DNA of 64,000 nucleotides from Ruegeria lacuscaerulensis (GCF_013031245.1 NZ_WPZL01000002.1:369043-433042); one strand, 5' to 3'; shown: positions 1 through 10,648, numbered from the stretch's first letter. The notes: generated from the letters alone by a model not told the origin. Numbers and translations: made by a program.

Positions 1-1
1 G

Positions 2-2191
2 GAGAGAATAACACAGGCCGACTTCGGAGTTGGTCAGGTGCGACCGGAAGCGGTTGAGCGCGATGATACCGTGTTGATCGAGCGGAGTATGCGGGAATGC
101 CGCAACACGATCACGCTGACCACCGGCGCTTTGGAGATTAGGCCGGGTCTGGTCCACCTGAGTTCGACCAATTCCTATTGGGGTGTGGAGGTGGATTTGG
201 GTTCTGGCCGGGTCTACGATTTGCATATCAAAGCAAATGGGTTGGTTCTCTACAACGCTGACGGGTCGGTTGAGACATCCTTCAACGGTGTCGACTGGAC
301 CTCTGTCCCCGGCGTCTGGGGCAGCCCGGCGTTCACTTCTATGAAGTTCTGGGTGGTATCAGATCCGGATTCATCTGCGATCTTTATTGGCAGCAAACAC
401 ACCCCGATTTATGCGCTGGTCCATAACGGAACAATCTGGACGCTTGGGCAACTGAGTTTTGCGACCGCACTGAACGGCGCGATCCAGCAGCCTTATTACC
501 TCTATGATCGGGGCTCATCTATTCAGCCATCGGCGCGCACAGGTTCCATCACGGTCACTGCATCAGATTCAATCTGGACGTCGGCTCATGCAGGGATGTC
601 GATCCGATACGGCGGGCGAGAAATAACACTCGATAGCCTTGTCTCGTCCACTGTGATGAACGCGACGGTGGTTGAAGAACTCGCCCCGACCTATGATCTC
701 GTGGTTGCCTCTTCGTCTGGTTATCAGTTGGGCGAAGCGGTCGAGCATAGCACGCTTGGCGGGAAGGGGCTTATTACCGGCATATCCGGGAACACGATCA
801 CGGTGTTGGCCACCGAAATCTGGAACGGATTTGCGGGTTCTGGCAATCTTGTTGCCCCCAATGCATCGCAAGCCATCTCGTCCAAGACAGATGTTACTCC
901 TGCGGCTTCATTCATCTGGGATTTGCAGATGCAATCGCCGGTTCATGGATATGCGGGCTGGGCGGAAAAGCACAAGGGTCGTATGTACTTGTGTGATTTC
1001 CCTGGGGCACCGCAGTCGTTTGCGGCCTCCGTTGCCGGGTTTGTAGATGACTTCACTATGGGCGAGGCGGACGGCGACGGGTTTGTGGAAACCTTGGGCG
1101 CCAACTATGGCGGTGACTTGCGGTTTATCCTGTCGGCCGAGGACTTGTTGTTCTTCACCTCCCGAGGTCTCTACTACCAGCAAACGCGCGACGGCAGCGC
1201 AGTAACCCCCAGAACCATCGGCCCGGTTCGGTTCTCGAAAATTGGCTGCGCAGACGTCCCCCCGGTGGCTGTTGATGATGGCGCGATTTTCGTTGATTCA
1301 GTTGGCCAGCAGATCCACTCAGCATTGCTGGACGGTGATATCTATCGTTCATGGCGCGCGGCGAATATCTCGCAATACCATTCTCAATTGATCAACCGTC
1401 CAATTCATCTTGGGGCAACTGCATCCGGCTCGGAATGGCCGGAACAATTCATCTTTGTCACAAACTCAGATGGAACGGTTGCCGTGTGCCAGTGGGAAAA
1501 GGATGAGAATATCTTTGGCTGGCGTCCCTGGGATACCAATGGGGAGTTTCTGGCCGTCTACGAGGCTTTCGGAGATGTTCACGCCGTCGTCAATCGCACT
1601 TTGAATTCGGTGCCGCAACGCATCCGGGAGCGGTTCGAAACCGGCGTCTACTTGGACTGCACCGCCTCCCTGAAAGTTTCGGACGCAAATCCGGCCGGCG
1701 AAACAGGGGTGGACTATTTTGGCGGCGTCACCAAGGCGGCAACTCATCTGAACGGCGAGACCGCCACGGTTTACTTTGAGGGATGGGACTTAGGGGATCG
1801 CGTCATTGACGCGGCTGGGGCGCCACTCGATGACAATGGTGATCTGGTGGATTACCCGGATTACGACGGCATCTTGCAGATCGGCCTTATCTTTGTGGTC
1901 CGTGCGGTGCCGTGGCCGCGCCGGTCAGCGCAGACCCAGCGGGGAAAACGGTCGGTGAAGCGGACCGTGAAAATGAGTTTTACCGTGCAAGACACCCTTT
2001 CGTTCACATATGAGGGTAAGCGCTTCGGCGGGTATCGAGTGAATGAGGATTTGACCTCGCCACCGCCTGTCAGATCGCAAGACGCGGTATTCATAACCGG
2101 GGGGCGCAAACCGTTTGAGGAACGCGCGCTTGTAGTCGATCGACCCGGACCATTCCGACTTCTCAAGATCAAATACAGGGTGACGATCTGA
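2..2191 (+). CDS. Phage virion structural protein, 5' partial
   Basis: The reading frame is open to the left edge, so the GTG at 38 is probably internal and the true start lies outside. The N-terminal part visible here (roughly QADFGVGQV, then arginine-rich, then IRPGL) resembles the opening of large podovirus tail proteins that follow the head-tail genes, in which a conserved arginine/glycine-rich segment precedes a long beta-rich body. The rest is rich in short beta-type sequence with no signal peptide or membrane segment. It overlaps the next gene by one base (TGATG), so it is in the same late operon. A tail-tubular or tail-hub role is inferred from position; I did not recognise a specific family. 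Confidence 0.6.
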   Translation, partial: ERITQADFGVGQVRPEAVERDDTVLIERSMRECRNTITLTTGALEIRPGLVHLSSTNSYWGVEVDLGSGRVYDLHIKANGLVLYNADGSVETSFNGVDWTSVPGVWGSPAFTSMKFWVVSDPDSSAIFIGSKHTPIYALVHNGTIWTLGQLSFATALNGAIQQPYYLYDRGSSIQPSARTGSITVTASDSIWTSAHAGMSIRYGGREITLDSLVSSTVMNATVVEELAPTYDLVVASSSGYQLGEAVEHSTLGGKGLITGISGNTITVLATEIWNGFAGSGNLVAPNASQAISSKTDVTPAASFIWDLQMQSPVHGYAGWAEKHKGRMYLCDFPGAPQSFAASVAGFVDDFTMGEADGDGFVETLGANYGGDLRFILSAEDLLFFTSRGLYYQQTRDGSAVTPRTIGPVRFSKIGCADVPPVAVDDGAIFVDSVGQQIHSALLDGDIYRSWRAANISQYHSQLINRPIHLGATASGSEWPEQFIFVTNSDGTVAVCQWEKDENIFGWRPWDTNGEFLAVYEAFGDVHAVVNRTLNSVPQRIRERFETGVYLDCTASLKVSDANPAGETGVDYFGGVTKAATHLNGETATVYFEGWDLGDRVIDAAGAPLDDNGDLVDYPDYDGILQIGLIFVVRAVPWPRRSAQTQRGKRSVKRTVKMSFTVQDTLSFTYEGKRFGGYRVNEDLTSPPPVRSQDAVFITGGRKPFEERALVVDRPGPFRLLKIKYRVTI

Positions 2192-2607
2192 TGGACCCGA
2201 TGACGCTTTTCGTAGTCGCTACAGTAGCCTCAACGGCAACTCAGGCCTTCGCCGCAAACGCGCAGGCGATGTCAGATTCAGCCAGGCAAGAGAGCGAGGC
2301 TAGGCTGGCAGATACTCAAGCCCTGCAGCGCGACACCCAGGCGCGGGACGAACTGCGCCGGACAATCAGCACAATTCGTTCCTCTCGCGCTGCGAACGGC
2401 TTGAGCGCACGGTCCCCGAATGCCTTGCTCTTGGAAAGTGAGGCTCGACGGGTTTCGGATAACGAGCGACTGGTTCAGGTCGCGGACTATCGTCAGCGCG
2501 CCGCAAATATGAGGGCGGCCGCAGAAGCATCACGCAGGAAGGGGCGCTTCTCACTGCTTACTGGTGCTGCGAAGGCGACGGCTTCAATTGCGCAAGCCCA
2601 ACTCTAG
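2191..2607 (+). CDS. Small internal virion protein candidate
   Basis: 138 residues. It opens with a hydrophobic Ala/Thr-rich helix (about residues 4-22) and continues as a long charged, Ala/Arg/Gln-rich helix that is probably coiled coil (about 28-60 and 85-125). Size, helical character and place just before two very large proteins match the small internal virion (gp14-like) position of T7-type phages. The start ATG overlaps the previous stop as TGATG, which implies translational coupling. The role rests on context; sequence similarity to gp14 was not established. Confidence 0.55.
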   Translation: MDPMTLFVVATVASTATQAFAANAQAMSDSARQESEARLADTQALQRDTQARDELRRTISTIRSSRAANGLSARSPNALLLESEARRVSDNERLVQVADYRQRAANMRAAAEASRRKGRFSLLTGAAKATASIAQAQL

Positions 2608-2615
2608 GAGACCAC

Positions 2616-5312
2616 ATGGCCCGAGTACCGGAGATCATTCGACGCAACCCGATCTCTCAGGTTGCCGCCCGTCCACCCGAAGCCGGGCAGGGGTTTCGTG
2701 CGCTGTCCGAGATATTCAAAGCAGGGGCGGATTTCGTCAAACCAGCTGCTCAGGATCAGGCCCGACAGGAAGGTGAGTCAGCGGTATTCCGTGATGAAAA
2801 CGGAAACCTTCAGGTTGACGAGCGTTCCCCCCTTGGCGGGGAGATGGCCGAGATCCACAACGCTGCAGCCTATGGGAAGTACCTGGGGCAAAAGCGCATC
2901 GACATCATGAACACGATGTCGGAACTTTTCACCAAGAACGAGTTCGATCCCGATGGGTTCCGGCAGGACGCCGATGCTTATGTGAAGCTCCTGCAGGCTG
3001 ACGAAAACATTCCGGGTGTTCTGAAAGAAGAACTTATTGCCGGTGTCAAGCAAGAGGCATCCCGCAATTTCAACGGCCTGCATCGCAAACAGGTCCAGCG
3101 TGATTACGATGCTTCTGACAAGAATACAGCAACCGCCCGGGACATGCTGGTCGATGACTTCGTAAACCTCTACACGTCGGGGGACATGGACGCTGCGGAA
3201 CTCAAGTGGAAAGAGATCGAGGCAATCTCGGAATTCCGCGGGAGCGCTCCATATATCACCGAGACACCCGCCGAGGTTGAGGAGTATATGCGCGGCGCTC
3301 GTGGCGCGGCGAAAGCGGCGAAGCTGATCCGGGAACTGGATACGCTGGACGGGCAGTCCGAGATTTCAGACGCAAAGCGGGAAGAGGTGATTGGCCTTCT
3401 GAACGATCCGGATATCTCCCCCGGCACGCGGCAAAAGCTCTATGCGGCTACCCATGGGAAGCTGAAAGGAATCGACGCCACGGCAATGGTCAACGCGCTG
3501 ACTGACGGGTCATACGAGGCGATGATCGTTCGGGCGGAAAGTGCCGGTGTGGACACCGCGCAGAACCCTAATTCCACTGCGCTTGGGCCGCATCAGTTTA
3601 TCAAGGGCACCTGGCTAGGGCTGGTCAAGAAGCACAAACCGGAATGGGCCAAGGGTCTATCCGAAGGTGAATTGCTGGGTTTGCGCGCGGATCGAGAGAA
3701 ATCATCGGAGATGTTCGCGCATTTCCGGGCGGCCAACCAAGGGGTTCTTGCAGCCGCCGGTCTTCCGGTCACCCCTGCGACTGAGTATCTGGCCCATTTC
3801 TTTGGCGCCGGTGGTGCGGTGGATGTCTTGTCGGCAAGCCCCACCGCTATGGTATCGGACGTTGTATCGGCAGACGTTATCAAGGCCAATCCGTTTCTCG
3901 AAGGAAAAACAGTGTCTTGGGTGGCAAATTGGGCGACGCGCAAAATGACCATGAAGGCCACCGATATTGCCGCCATGGGCGCGCAACTCGCAAGTATTGA
4001 AGACCCGGAAGTTCGCGGTTTGGCGGCAAAAGCCCTCAATGGACGAGTGGCCCAGCGGGAACTGATCGAGCAGGCCGCCGCTGACGAGGTGTCGGAGCGA
4101 ATTGCGTCTGGCGAGGGAATAACCGAACAGCAGATCATGGAAAACCATGACCTGTCCACGCGGGATCAGGCCAAGTTTTCGAAGGAGTTGCAGAAGGCCC
4201 GCAAGGAACAAGCCGATATGCAAACCACCGTGGCCAATCTCAACAACCCGGATTTCGGCTGGGATATCTACGATACCAAGCAGAGGAATGCCATTGATGA
4301 CGCGTTCAAGGCCTCATTGGATGGAGAGAGCCCGATGTCGGATCAGGGACTTGCGTCATCGCTTCGCATAGCTGACCGGACAGGGTTCGTCCCCAAGTCG
4401 ACGTTCAACGCGCTGCGGGGCGCGATGAATTCGGATGATCCTGAAACCCTGTCGCGCGCACTTGAATTCGCAGGCAATGCCCTTGATGTACAGGCCACGG
4501 CAATCACGCCCTACGGCGGCCGGTCAGAGATCGAACGGGCCTTGTCCGATTATCGCTTTCACGGGCAGTTCATGGACGGAACAGAGGCAGCGCAAAAGAT
4601 CATCGACGCGCGTCAGGATGTTCCGAAGAACGTTTCGGACGAGGCAAAGAAGCAAGTCAAAAAACTGAGCATTTCTGACGTTTCCGACCACTTCGACAAG
4701 TCTTGGTTCTCATCGCCTGATCTTGGTTCTGATCGTGAACAGTTTGCTATCATGTCCGAGTATCAGCGCTTGTTCAAAGACGCCTATATCGAAACCGGAG
4801 AGTTCGATACCGCGCAGGCCCGCGCGCTGGATCAGATGGGGCGTGTCTATGGGACCAACGCGGTGACGGGCTCCGACCGGTTAATGAAGTACCCGCCGCA
4901 GAAGTTTTACCCGGCTATCAACGGTTCGCATGACTGGATGACCCGGCAGGCCGTGGACGAGATCAGTGCAGAGGCATTCGGCAAGGATTCGAACAAAAGG
5001 CTAGATCCTGGCAACATCAAGTTGGTGTCCGATCCCATCACGCAAAAGCAAGTGATGTCAGGCCAGACGCCAACATACGTCGCCTACTACATGAAGAACG
5101 GTGTTCTTGAGCAATTGCCTATGAGGTACGGGTTCGACGCCACAGCAGATCAAACCGCACAGGCGGAACGAGACAAAGCGATTTTCGATCATGGCCGCGG
5201 GCGCGAGTTCCTTCATCACAACGCGGGCCTGTTCAATCCAGAAACCGAGGCCAAACGGTTTGAGGAACGCGCTCGTGTGACAAACTTCAACCGTAGCATG
5301 GGTGACGAGTAA
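2616..5312 (+). CDS. Large virion protein with lytic transglycosylase domain
   Basis: 898 residues. The start at 2616 has an AGGAG Shine-Dalgarno 6 bases upstream. Around residues 300-400 there is an SLT/lysozyme-like core. It has a glutamate in the sequence RAESAG (Glu about 308), followed by NPNSTALGPHQFIKGTW, the typical segment after the catalytic Glu of goose-type and Slt enzymes. The rest is mostly charged alpha helix. In T7-like phages the ejected internal virion protein carries such a domain to open peptidoglycan for DNA entry; that role is inferred here. It joins the next gene through a TAATG overlap. Confidence 0.75.
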   Translation: MARVPEIIRRNPISQVAARPPEAGQGFRALSEIFKAGADFVKPAAQDQARQEGESAVFRDENGNLQVDERSPLGGEMAEIHNAAAYGKYLGQKRIDIMNTMSELFTKNEFDPDGFRQDADAYVKLLQADENIPGVLKEELIAGVKQEASRNFNGLHRKQVQRDYDASDKNTATARDMLVDDFVNLYTSGDMDAAELKWKEIEAISEFRGSAPYITETPAEVEEYMRGARGAAKAAKLIRELDTLDGQSEISDAKREEVIGLLNDPDISPGTRQKLYAATHGKLKGIDATAMVNALTDGSYEAMIVRAESAGVDTAQNPNSTALGPHQFIKGTWLGLVKKHKPEWAKGLSEGELLGLRADREKSSEMFAHFRAANQGVLAAAGLPVTPATEYLAHFFGAGGAVDVLSASPTAMVSDVVSADVIKANPFLEGKTVSWVANWATRKMTMKATDIAAMGAQLASIEDPEVRGLAAKALNGRVAQRELIEQAAADEVSERIASGEGITEQQIMENHDLSTRDQAKFSKELQKARKEQADMQTTVANLNNPDFGWDIYDTKQRNAIDDAFKASLDGESPMSDQGLASSLRIADRTGFVPKSTFNALRGAMNSDDPETLSRALEFAGNALDVQATAITPYGGRSEIERALSDYRFHGQFMDGTEAAQKIIDARQDVPKNVSDEAKKQVKKLSISDVSDHFDKSWFSSPDLGSDREQFAIMSEYQRLFKDAYIETGEFDTAQARALDQMGRVYGTNAVTGSDRLMKYPPQKFYPAINGSHDWMTRQAVDEISAEAFGKDSNKRLDPGNIKLVSDPITQKQVMSGQTPTYVAYYMKNGVLEQLPMRYGFDATADQTAQAERDKAIFDHGRGREFLHHNAGLFNPETEAKRFEERARVTNFNRSMGDE

Positions 5313-8300
5313 TGCCGTTTCACGCTGATCAATCTGTCACCGGCCCTCTGTCGTTGTCTGAAGGCTTCGACCTGAACCCGCCGGAACCAGAGGGGAAAGG
5401 GGTCTTGGGTACGCTGGGCGCTGCGTTCCGTGTCGAAAACCCCATCGGGTCAGCAATCGCAAACTATGATGGCTCTGATCCGGTTGAGGTGGACCCCGAA
5501 TACCGGGTCTGGGATGACATTCAGGGGACGGTCTATCAGGAATTCTCGGAGAAATTCACCAGCGCTCGCAGCCGCGCAGAGGTCGAGCAGGTCAAAGCAC
5601 AGATCGACCGAGAACTCGAAGACCGGCAAACCATTGCGGCCGCTGGTGGGTGGGGTTTCGCGGCCAGCATGGGCGCTGCTGTCCTTTCCCCGACAAGCCT
5701 TTTGCCCGGTGGTGCCATTGTGAAAGGTGCCAAGGGTGTGAATATCGCGCGCTCGGCGGCCAGCGTCGGCGCTGCTGCTGGGGTTGCCGCAGCCATTGAC
5801 GAGATCGCATTGCACGGCACGCAGGAAACCCGGACAGGTGAAGAAAGCGCATTCGCAATTGGAGGCAGCGTGATCCTTGGCGGTCTTCTGGGGTCAGGCG
5901 CGGGGGCACTGTCCCGGCAAGCCTTCACCAGAAGCGCCAAGACAGTGGAGCAAATCCCGGAAAACATTGAGGAAATCAATGAGGGGTTGCGCAGTGTTGG
6001 TGCTGCCGAGAACCGAGAAGATTTCACATTGCGCCGTGAAAATGTGCTTGGAGCCTTGGGCAAAGTGGGAATCGCCCGAAGTGACCCAATTCTTCGCGGA
6101 CAACTCTCGCCAAATGTGGAAGCCCGCAGGGCAACGCAGCAGCTAGTCGAGACCCCGCTGCAATACGCCGTCAACGAGCGAGGCGTGGCGTTTGAGCCGT
6201 CAGTGGAAACCCGGATCAAGACCCGCCGCAACACCGAGCTTACACAGGCGCATTCATATCTCGAACGATCCTTTGCCGAATATGCTTTTGACGGCCCGGT
6301 CGGCATGGTCGGGCGCGTCACCGCTCCGGTGGTTGGTAGATATCGGCAGTTGATGGGGCGCACCGAGAAACTGAACCGGGATGAGTTCATGAACGAGGTC
6401 GGGCTTGCTGCGATCTCCGGTGACCGTCACCCGATCCCCCAGGTTCAGAAGGCGGCCGAGGAAATCCGCAAGACTATCTTTGACCGGGCCAAGGCGGATG
6501 CAACGGAACTCGGGATATTCGATGAAGACCTGCAGTTGAAGAACGGTGAATCGTATTTCATGCGGTCCTACAACGTCGAGAAGATCATCGCGCACATGGG
6601 GGATGGTAGTGCCGACGATTTCAAGGTGCTGTTGCGAGATGAGTATATGCAGGCCCGTGCCGATGCTCAAAAGCGCGTCGAGCTTGAGCGCGCAGCAGAT
6701 GACGCCGCAAAAGAAGCCGACCAGCTAAAGCAGGCGATTGAGGCGAAGTCTAAGGATGAACCTACGTGGGACGAGGTCTTGGCGGGGAAGGATGATCTTG
6801 AACTTGAGGCTGATGTCGAAGACACGATCAATTCTATCCTTGGGCTAAAACCGGGCGAACATTCGATGCGCGCTGCAATGTCCAGCCCGACCCGTGCGCG
6901 GGTTCTTGATGTGGCCACGGACAAGCTAATCCCTTGGCTTGAAACAGACATGTCTGTGATCATGGCCCGCTACTTCAACAACATCGTTCCGGACATCGAA
7001 CTGACCCGCACGTTCGGCGATACCACGATGAAAGAAGCCAGGCAGAAGATAGTCGATGAAGGCACTCGAATGCTGCGCCGCGCCAAGACGCCGAAGGAAC
7101 GCAAGAAAATCACTGCGGAAACCGAGCATCGTCTGAATGATCTCGACGGGATGAAGGATCGTATTCGCGGTGTCTATGGGGTGCCAGATAATCCGAATTC
7201 CATCTGGGTTCGTGGCGGCCGGGTTTCCCGTACCCTGACATATACCGGATACCTGGGGGGAATGACGCTTTCAGCGTTGCCGGATGTTGCGGGGCTCATC
7301 GGGCGTAATGGCATCGAGGCGGCGTTCGGACCTGTTACAGCCCTCACCGATCCCAAACGTTTGGGCTTGGCGGCTAAAGAGGCGTCGGAACTTGGGGCCG
7401 CGGCTGAATGGTTCCTGAATTCCCGCGCTATGTCGATTGCCGATGTAGCGGATGAGTTCGGCGAGGGTTCCCGATTCGAACGGGGTGTCGGTGCGTTGGG
7501 CCGTGGCTTCGGTGTCGCCACTGGTATGGTGCCGTGGAATGTGGGCTGGAAGTCAGTGGGCGGTGCCTTTGCAGGCTCGCGTCTGACTAAAGCCGCTGTA
7601 GCGGTAAAGGAAGGCACAGCCAGCAGGTCGCAGATTCTTAAACTGGCGGAGAACAATATTGACCCGACCATGGCCACCAGAATTGCCGATCAGGTCGAAA
7701 AATTCGGGGACCGCGACGGATTGCTTTGGCTACCGCAGGCGGGGAAATGGCAGGATAGCGAGGCCTTTGACGCAATGCGCTACGCTATGAACAGGGAAAT
7801 GGACCTGATGATTGTCACTCCCGGGCAGGACAAACCGTTGTCGTTTTCCTCCGAAATCGGGAAGTTCATCTCACAGTTCAAGTCCTTTCCAGTTTCGGCT
7901 CATCACCGGATTTTGCTTTCAGGTATTCAGCGCGCGGACGCAACGGTTCTGGCTCAGGTGACGATGATGGTTTTGCTTGGGCGGTTGGTTTCCAATATCA
8001 AAGCAGATGTTGGGGGTTATGACCGAAAGAATGGCGTGGCGCTTTGGGAAGATGCCATCGATCGCGCGGGCCTGGCTGGCTGGTTGATGGAAGCGCACGG
8101 GATCACAAATGCACTGGCCGGCGGCAAGCTGTCCATTAGTGGTGAAGTATCTTCTAGATTTCAGTCGCGGTCGGAACTGGCGGGCTTGCTTGGGCCAGGC
8201 GTGGACATGCTGCTTGGTTTTGGTGAGGGCGTGTCGGCGATGTCGCGCGGGGAAATGTCATCGCGTGACGCTCGAAAGGTGCTTCGACCCATACCCGGAA

Positions 8301-8365
8301 ACAACCTCCCGTATTTTATGGGCCTAACAAAACAGGTCGCGGATACCTTTGCAGAAATGCGTTGA
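5312..8365 (+). CDS. Very large internal virion / DNA-ejection-like protein
   Basis: 1017 residues. Two Gly/Ala-rich hydrophobic stretches, near residues 110-165 and 180-205, could be membrane-active. A long charged coiled-coil region lies near residues 440-510 (the segment runs DAQKRVELERAADDAAKEAD). Another Gly-rich hydrophobic zone is near residues 640-690. Such a profile, in a large protein placed between the transglycosylase protein and the tail fibre, fits the ejection proteins of podoviruses that form a trans-envelope channel. The start codon shares a base with the upstream stop (TAATG). No catalytic motif was recognised, so function is by position and composition only. Confidence 0.6.
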   Translation: MPFHADQSVTGPLSLSEGFDLNPPEPEGKGVLGTLGAAFRVENPIGSAIANYDGSDPVEVDPEYRVWDDIQGTVYQEFSEKFTSARSRAEVEQVKAQIDRELEDRQTIAAAGGWGFAASMGAAVLSPTSLLPGGAIVKGAKGVNIARSAASVGAAAGVAAAIDEIALHGTQETRTGEESAFAIGGSVILGGLLGSGAGALSRQAFTRSAKTVEQIPENIEEINEGLRSVGAAENREDFTLRRENVLGALGKVGIARSDPILRGQLSPNVEARRATQQLVETPLQYAVNERGVAFEPSVETRIKTRRNTELTQAHSYLERSFAEYAFDGPVGMVGRVTAPVVGRYRQLMGRTEKLNRDEFMNEVGLAAISGDRHPIPQVQKAAEEIRKTIFDRAKADATELGIFDEDLQLKNGESYFMRSYNVEKIIAHMGDGSADDFKVLLRDEYMQARADAQKRVELERAADDAAKEADQLKQAIEAKSKDEPTWDEVLAGKDDLELEADVEDTINSILGLKPGEHSMRAAMSSPTRARVLDVATDKLIPWLETDMSVIMARYFNNIVPDIELTRTFGDTTMKEARQKIVDEGTRMLRRAKTPKERKKITAETEHRLNDLDGMKDRIRGVYGVPDNPNSIWVRGGRVSRTLTYTGYLGGMTLSALPDVAGLIGRNGIEAAFGPVTALTDPKRLGLAAKEASELGAAAEWFLNSRAMSIADVADEFGEGSRFERGVGALGRGFGVATGMVPWNVGWKSVGGAFAGSRLTKAAVAVKEGTASRSQILKLAENNIDPTMATRIADQVEKFGDRDGLLWLPQAGKWQDSEAFDAMRYAMNREMDLMIVTPGQDKPLSFSSEIGKFISQFKSFPVSAHHRILLSGIQRADATVLAQVTMMVLLGRLVSNIKADVGGYDRKNGVALWEDAIDRAGLAGWLMEAHGITNALAGGKLSISGEVSSRFQSRSELAGLLGPGVDMLLGFGEGVSAMSRGEMSSRDARKVLRPIPGNNLPYFMGLTKQVADTFAEMR

Positions 8366-8429
8366 GGCGCGTGCATTGCTTGAAGTCGACCTAAAAGGGG
8401 ATTCTGCCAAAAAATGGTGGTGATCCTCA

Positions 8430-10625
8430 ATGACGCTCGCTCAATCCACGCGGTACAAACTACATCAACCGGTTGTTTTAACGTCCGATTTCATCGTGAC
8501 GTTTCCGCTTTTCTCGATAAATGATGTGATCGTCTATGTTGACGGGACCGAAACAGGCCTCTTTTCGGTAACCGCAACGTTTTCCAATGGCAGGGCTGAC
8601 AACGCGGTTGTCACCCTGAACGATGCGGTCACAGATGTAGATGTCGAGCTTTTCGGAGCGAGGGCGCCCCGCAGGGAAAACCAGTATCTCGGAAACTCCC
8701 CACGTCTTGCCGACAATCTACAGAACGACGTCGACGCGGTGACAGCCGTTCAACAAGAGCAAAGCCGCGACTTCCAGTCTTCACTTCGCGTTTCGCCGCA
8801 ATCTCCGATCACACGGCCTCTGTCCGGCGATGCGGCAGCACGGGCCAACAAAACAATAGCGTTCAGCGTGGACGGGCTTGGTTTGGAGGCCGGGCCAGAT
8901 CTGGATACCATCGGTCGAGCACAGGAGTTTGCGGAAAGATCGGAGGCCGCAGCAACCAACGCTGCCCTTGGAACTCCCTACGGATTTGCGGAGGTCGATG
9001 ATCTTCTTACCGACACAAGCCTTTCGTACGTAGCCGGTGCGAACCTCGTTGTCGTTGCGCCAGGTCAATATGTCCTCGCGGGCGGTTTTCGGTATCAGGT
9101 CGCAGCGAGTGCCGCAACGGATCACGAACTGACCACTGCGGGGGGCGTCAAACTTTATTCGAACGACCCGATCTATCGTCCGGAGGCTTTTGGGTGGAAA
9201 GACGGGGATGATCTGGCGTCATATCTTACCGCGTTCTTCGCATCCAACCGACCTTATTTCGAATTGGCGCACGGGGCCAATGCGGTTCTCGGATCAGAGG
9301 TTTCGGTGCAGTTGGACGCGGCTTCGACCGACAAGATTTTGTACCTTCACGGCTCGACCATCACGCACACAGATGCCAGCGCCAAAGTACGGGCCTATCA
9401 ACTAATCAACAGAGCGGACAATCCGCGACTTGCTGTTTATGGCGGTAATGTTGTTCTGACCGGGACGAGCGCGACCGAAGCAGGCTGGCACGTCCAGAAC
9501 GCGCGCCGTTGCGTCTGGTACGACCATACCGTGTGGGGGTCCATCGACGGGGGGACAAACGAAGGCCAAGGCTGGCTGATCGAAAACGCCAATCTTGCAG
9601 GCGGCGTCGATGCCTATTGCGAACGGACACTGTTCAGCGGGTGCGGTGGGCGCTACCTGCGTAACGTGATCAACCTTCACACAAGCGGCGGCGTGAACGG
9701 TGGGTTGAGCTTTGCGCGCACGATTGTACGTGATCTCTCTATCACCGGCGGCGTGACCGATAAGGAAGCCATCAAGATTTCCTCGTCCGTTGCATCGCTT
9801 GCAGTCGCGTCCGCCAATTCCTACACCATCGGTGAGACTGTTACGCAGGGCGCGGCGTCCGGCACGATCGAGGGGTGGGCCGAAGCGAATGACGTTGTGT
9901 TCGTCAATGTCACCACGGGCACCTTTGACACCTCCGGTCCGGCGACAGGCGCAACTTCTGGTCACGCACCAACACCTACAAACGTCGTCAGTAATCGCCT
10001 GCCGAATGTCTACGATAGTGTGTTCCGGGGCCTGCATGGCAACCTGAACGACGGTGCGATCCTTATGAGCATCGGTGGCGGGATGCGGTCAACCGTGATC
10101 TCCGACATCGGGATAGAAGCGGCGCCCGGAAATACGGCGTATCTGTTCCGCAATAAAAACAACTGGACCTACAACCGACCCGTCATCGACCTGCCGGATA
10201 TCTATCGCAGTGGCTATTCGGCGCAGATCGAAACCAATTGGAGCGCCCCGACCAGCAAGCAGGCTGCGGCGCGGAACGTTATGAACGGCCTCCGTCTTTA
10301 CCCAAGCGATCAGGTGCCGGATACGGACGACGGCGTGATCGCCTTCGCGGATGGTACGGGCTGGAACCCTGATGGAATCGGCTCGGGTGATGGCGGCAAG
10401 GGGGTGTTTGCGTGGCAGTCCGGGGAGTGGCAGCGCCTGATCGGTCATGTTCAAACAACGACCGCCGCGATGGGGGGCATCAGCAATTCGATCAACACAA
10501 CCGGGAAATTCTTCGGCAAGTCAGTGTGGTGCTCGACTGATAATGAAGAGTATCGCGCTTTAGGCGCAACTGCCGGGTCGAACTGGAAGAAGATGAGCGA
10601 CGGAACCACCATCACGCCGGCGTAA
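8430..10625 (+). CDS. Tail fibre / tail spike protein with T7 gp17-like N-terminus
   Basis: 731 residues. The first about 110 residues match the pattern of the T7 tail-fibre attachment domain. They have an aromatic/beta start, then INDVIVYVDG, a beta repeat, an Arg-rich ARAPRRENQY segment, and a helix ending in AVQQEQSRDF. The domain docks the fibre to the tail. The remainder (about 230-700) is beta-rich with repeated Gly/Asn turns, as in parallel beta-helix spikes that bind or cut surface polysaccharide; no catalytic residues could be assigned. Start: ATG at 8430 after a GGTGGTGA ribosome site, 64 bases from the previous gene. Host-range specificity probably resides here. Confidence 0.75.
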   Translation: MTLAQSTRYKLHQPVVLTSDFIVTFPLFSINDVIVYVDGTETGLFSVTATFSNGRADNAVVTLNDAVTDVDVELFGARAPRRENQYLGNSPRLADNLQNDVDAVTAVQQEQSRDFQSSLRVSPQSPITRPLSGDAAARANKTIAFSVDGLGLEAGPDLDTIGRAQEFAERSEAAATNAALGTPYGFAEVDDLLTDTSLSYVAGANLVVVAPGQYVLAGGFRYQVAASAATDHELTTAGGVKLYSNDPIYRPEAFGWKDGDDLASYLTAFFASNRPYFELAHGANAVLGSEVSVQLDAASTDKILYLHGSTITHTDASAKVRAYQLINRADNPRLAVYGGNVVLTGTSATEAGWHVQNARRCVWYDHTVWGSIDGGTNEGQGWLIENANLAGGVDAYCERTLFSGCGGRYLRNVINLHTSGGVNGGLSFARTIVRDLSITGGVTDKEAIKISSSVASLAVASANSYTIGETVTQGAASGTIEGWAEANDVVFVNVTTGTFDTSGPATGATSGHAPTPTNVVSNRLPNVYDSVFRGLHGNLNDGAILMSIGGGMRSTVISDIGIEAAPGNTAYLFRNKNNWTYNRPVIDLPDIYRSGYSAQIETNWSAPTSKQAAARNVMNGLRLYPSDQVPDTDDGVIAFADGTGWNPDGIGSGDGGKGVFAWQSGEWQRLIGHVQTTTAAMGGISNSINTTGKFFGKSVWCSTDNEEYRALGATAGSNWKKMSDGTTITPA

Positions 10626-10648
10626 CGGGCACGAGCAGGAGCAAGACA

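Noticed and set aside
5536..6390. Reverse 284-codon Ser/Arg-rich frame
   Set aside because: Shadow of the large ejection-like gene; skewed Ser/Arg composition and no ribosome site.
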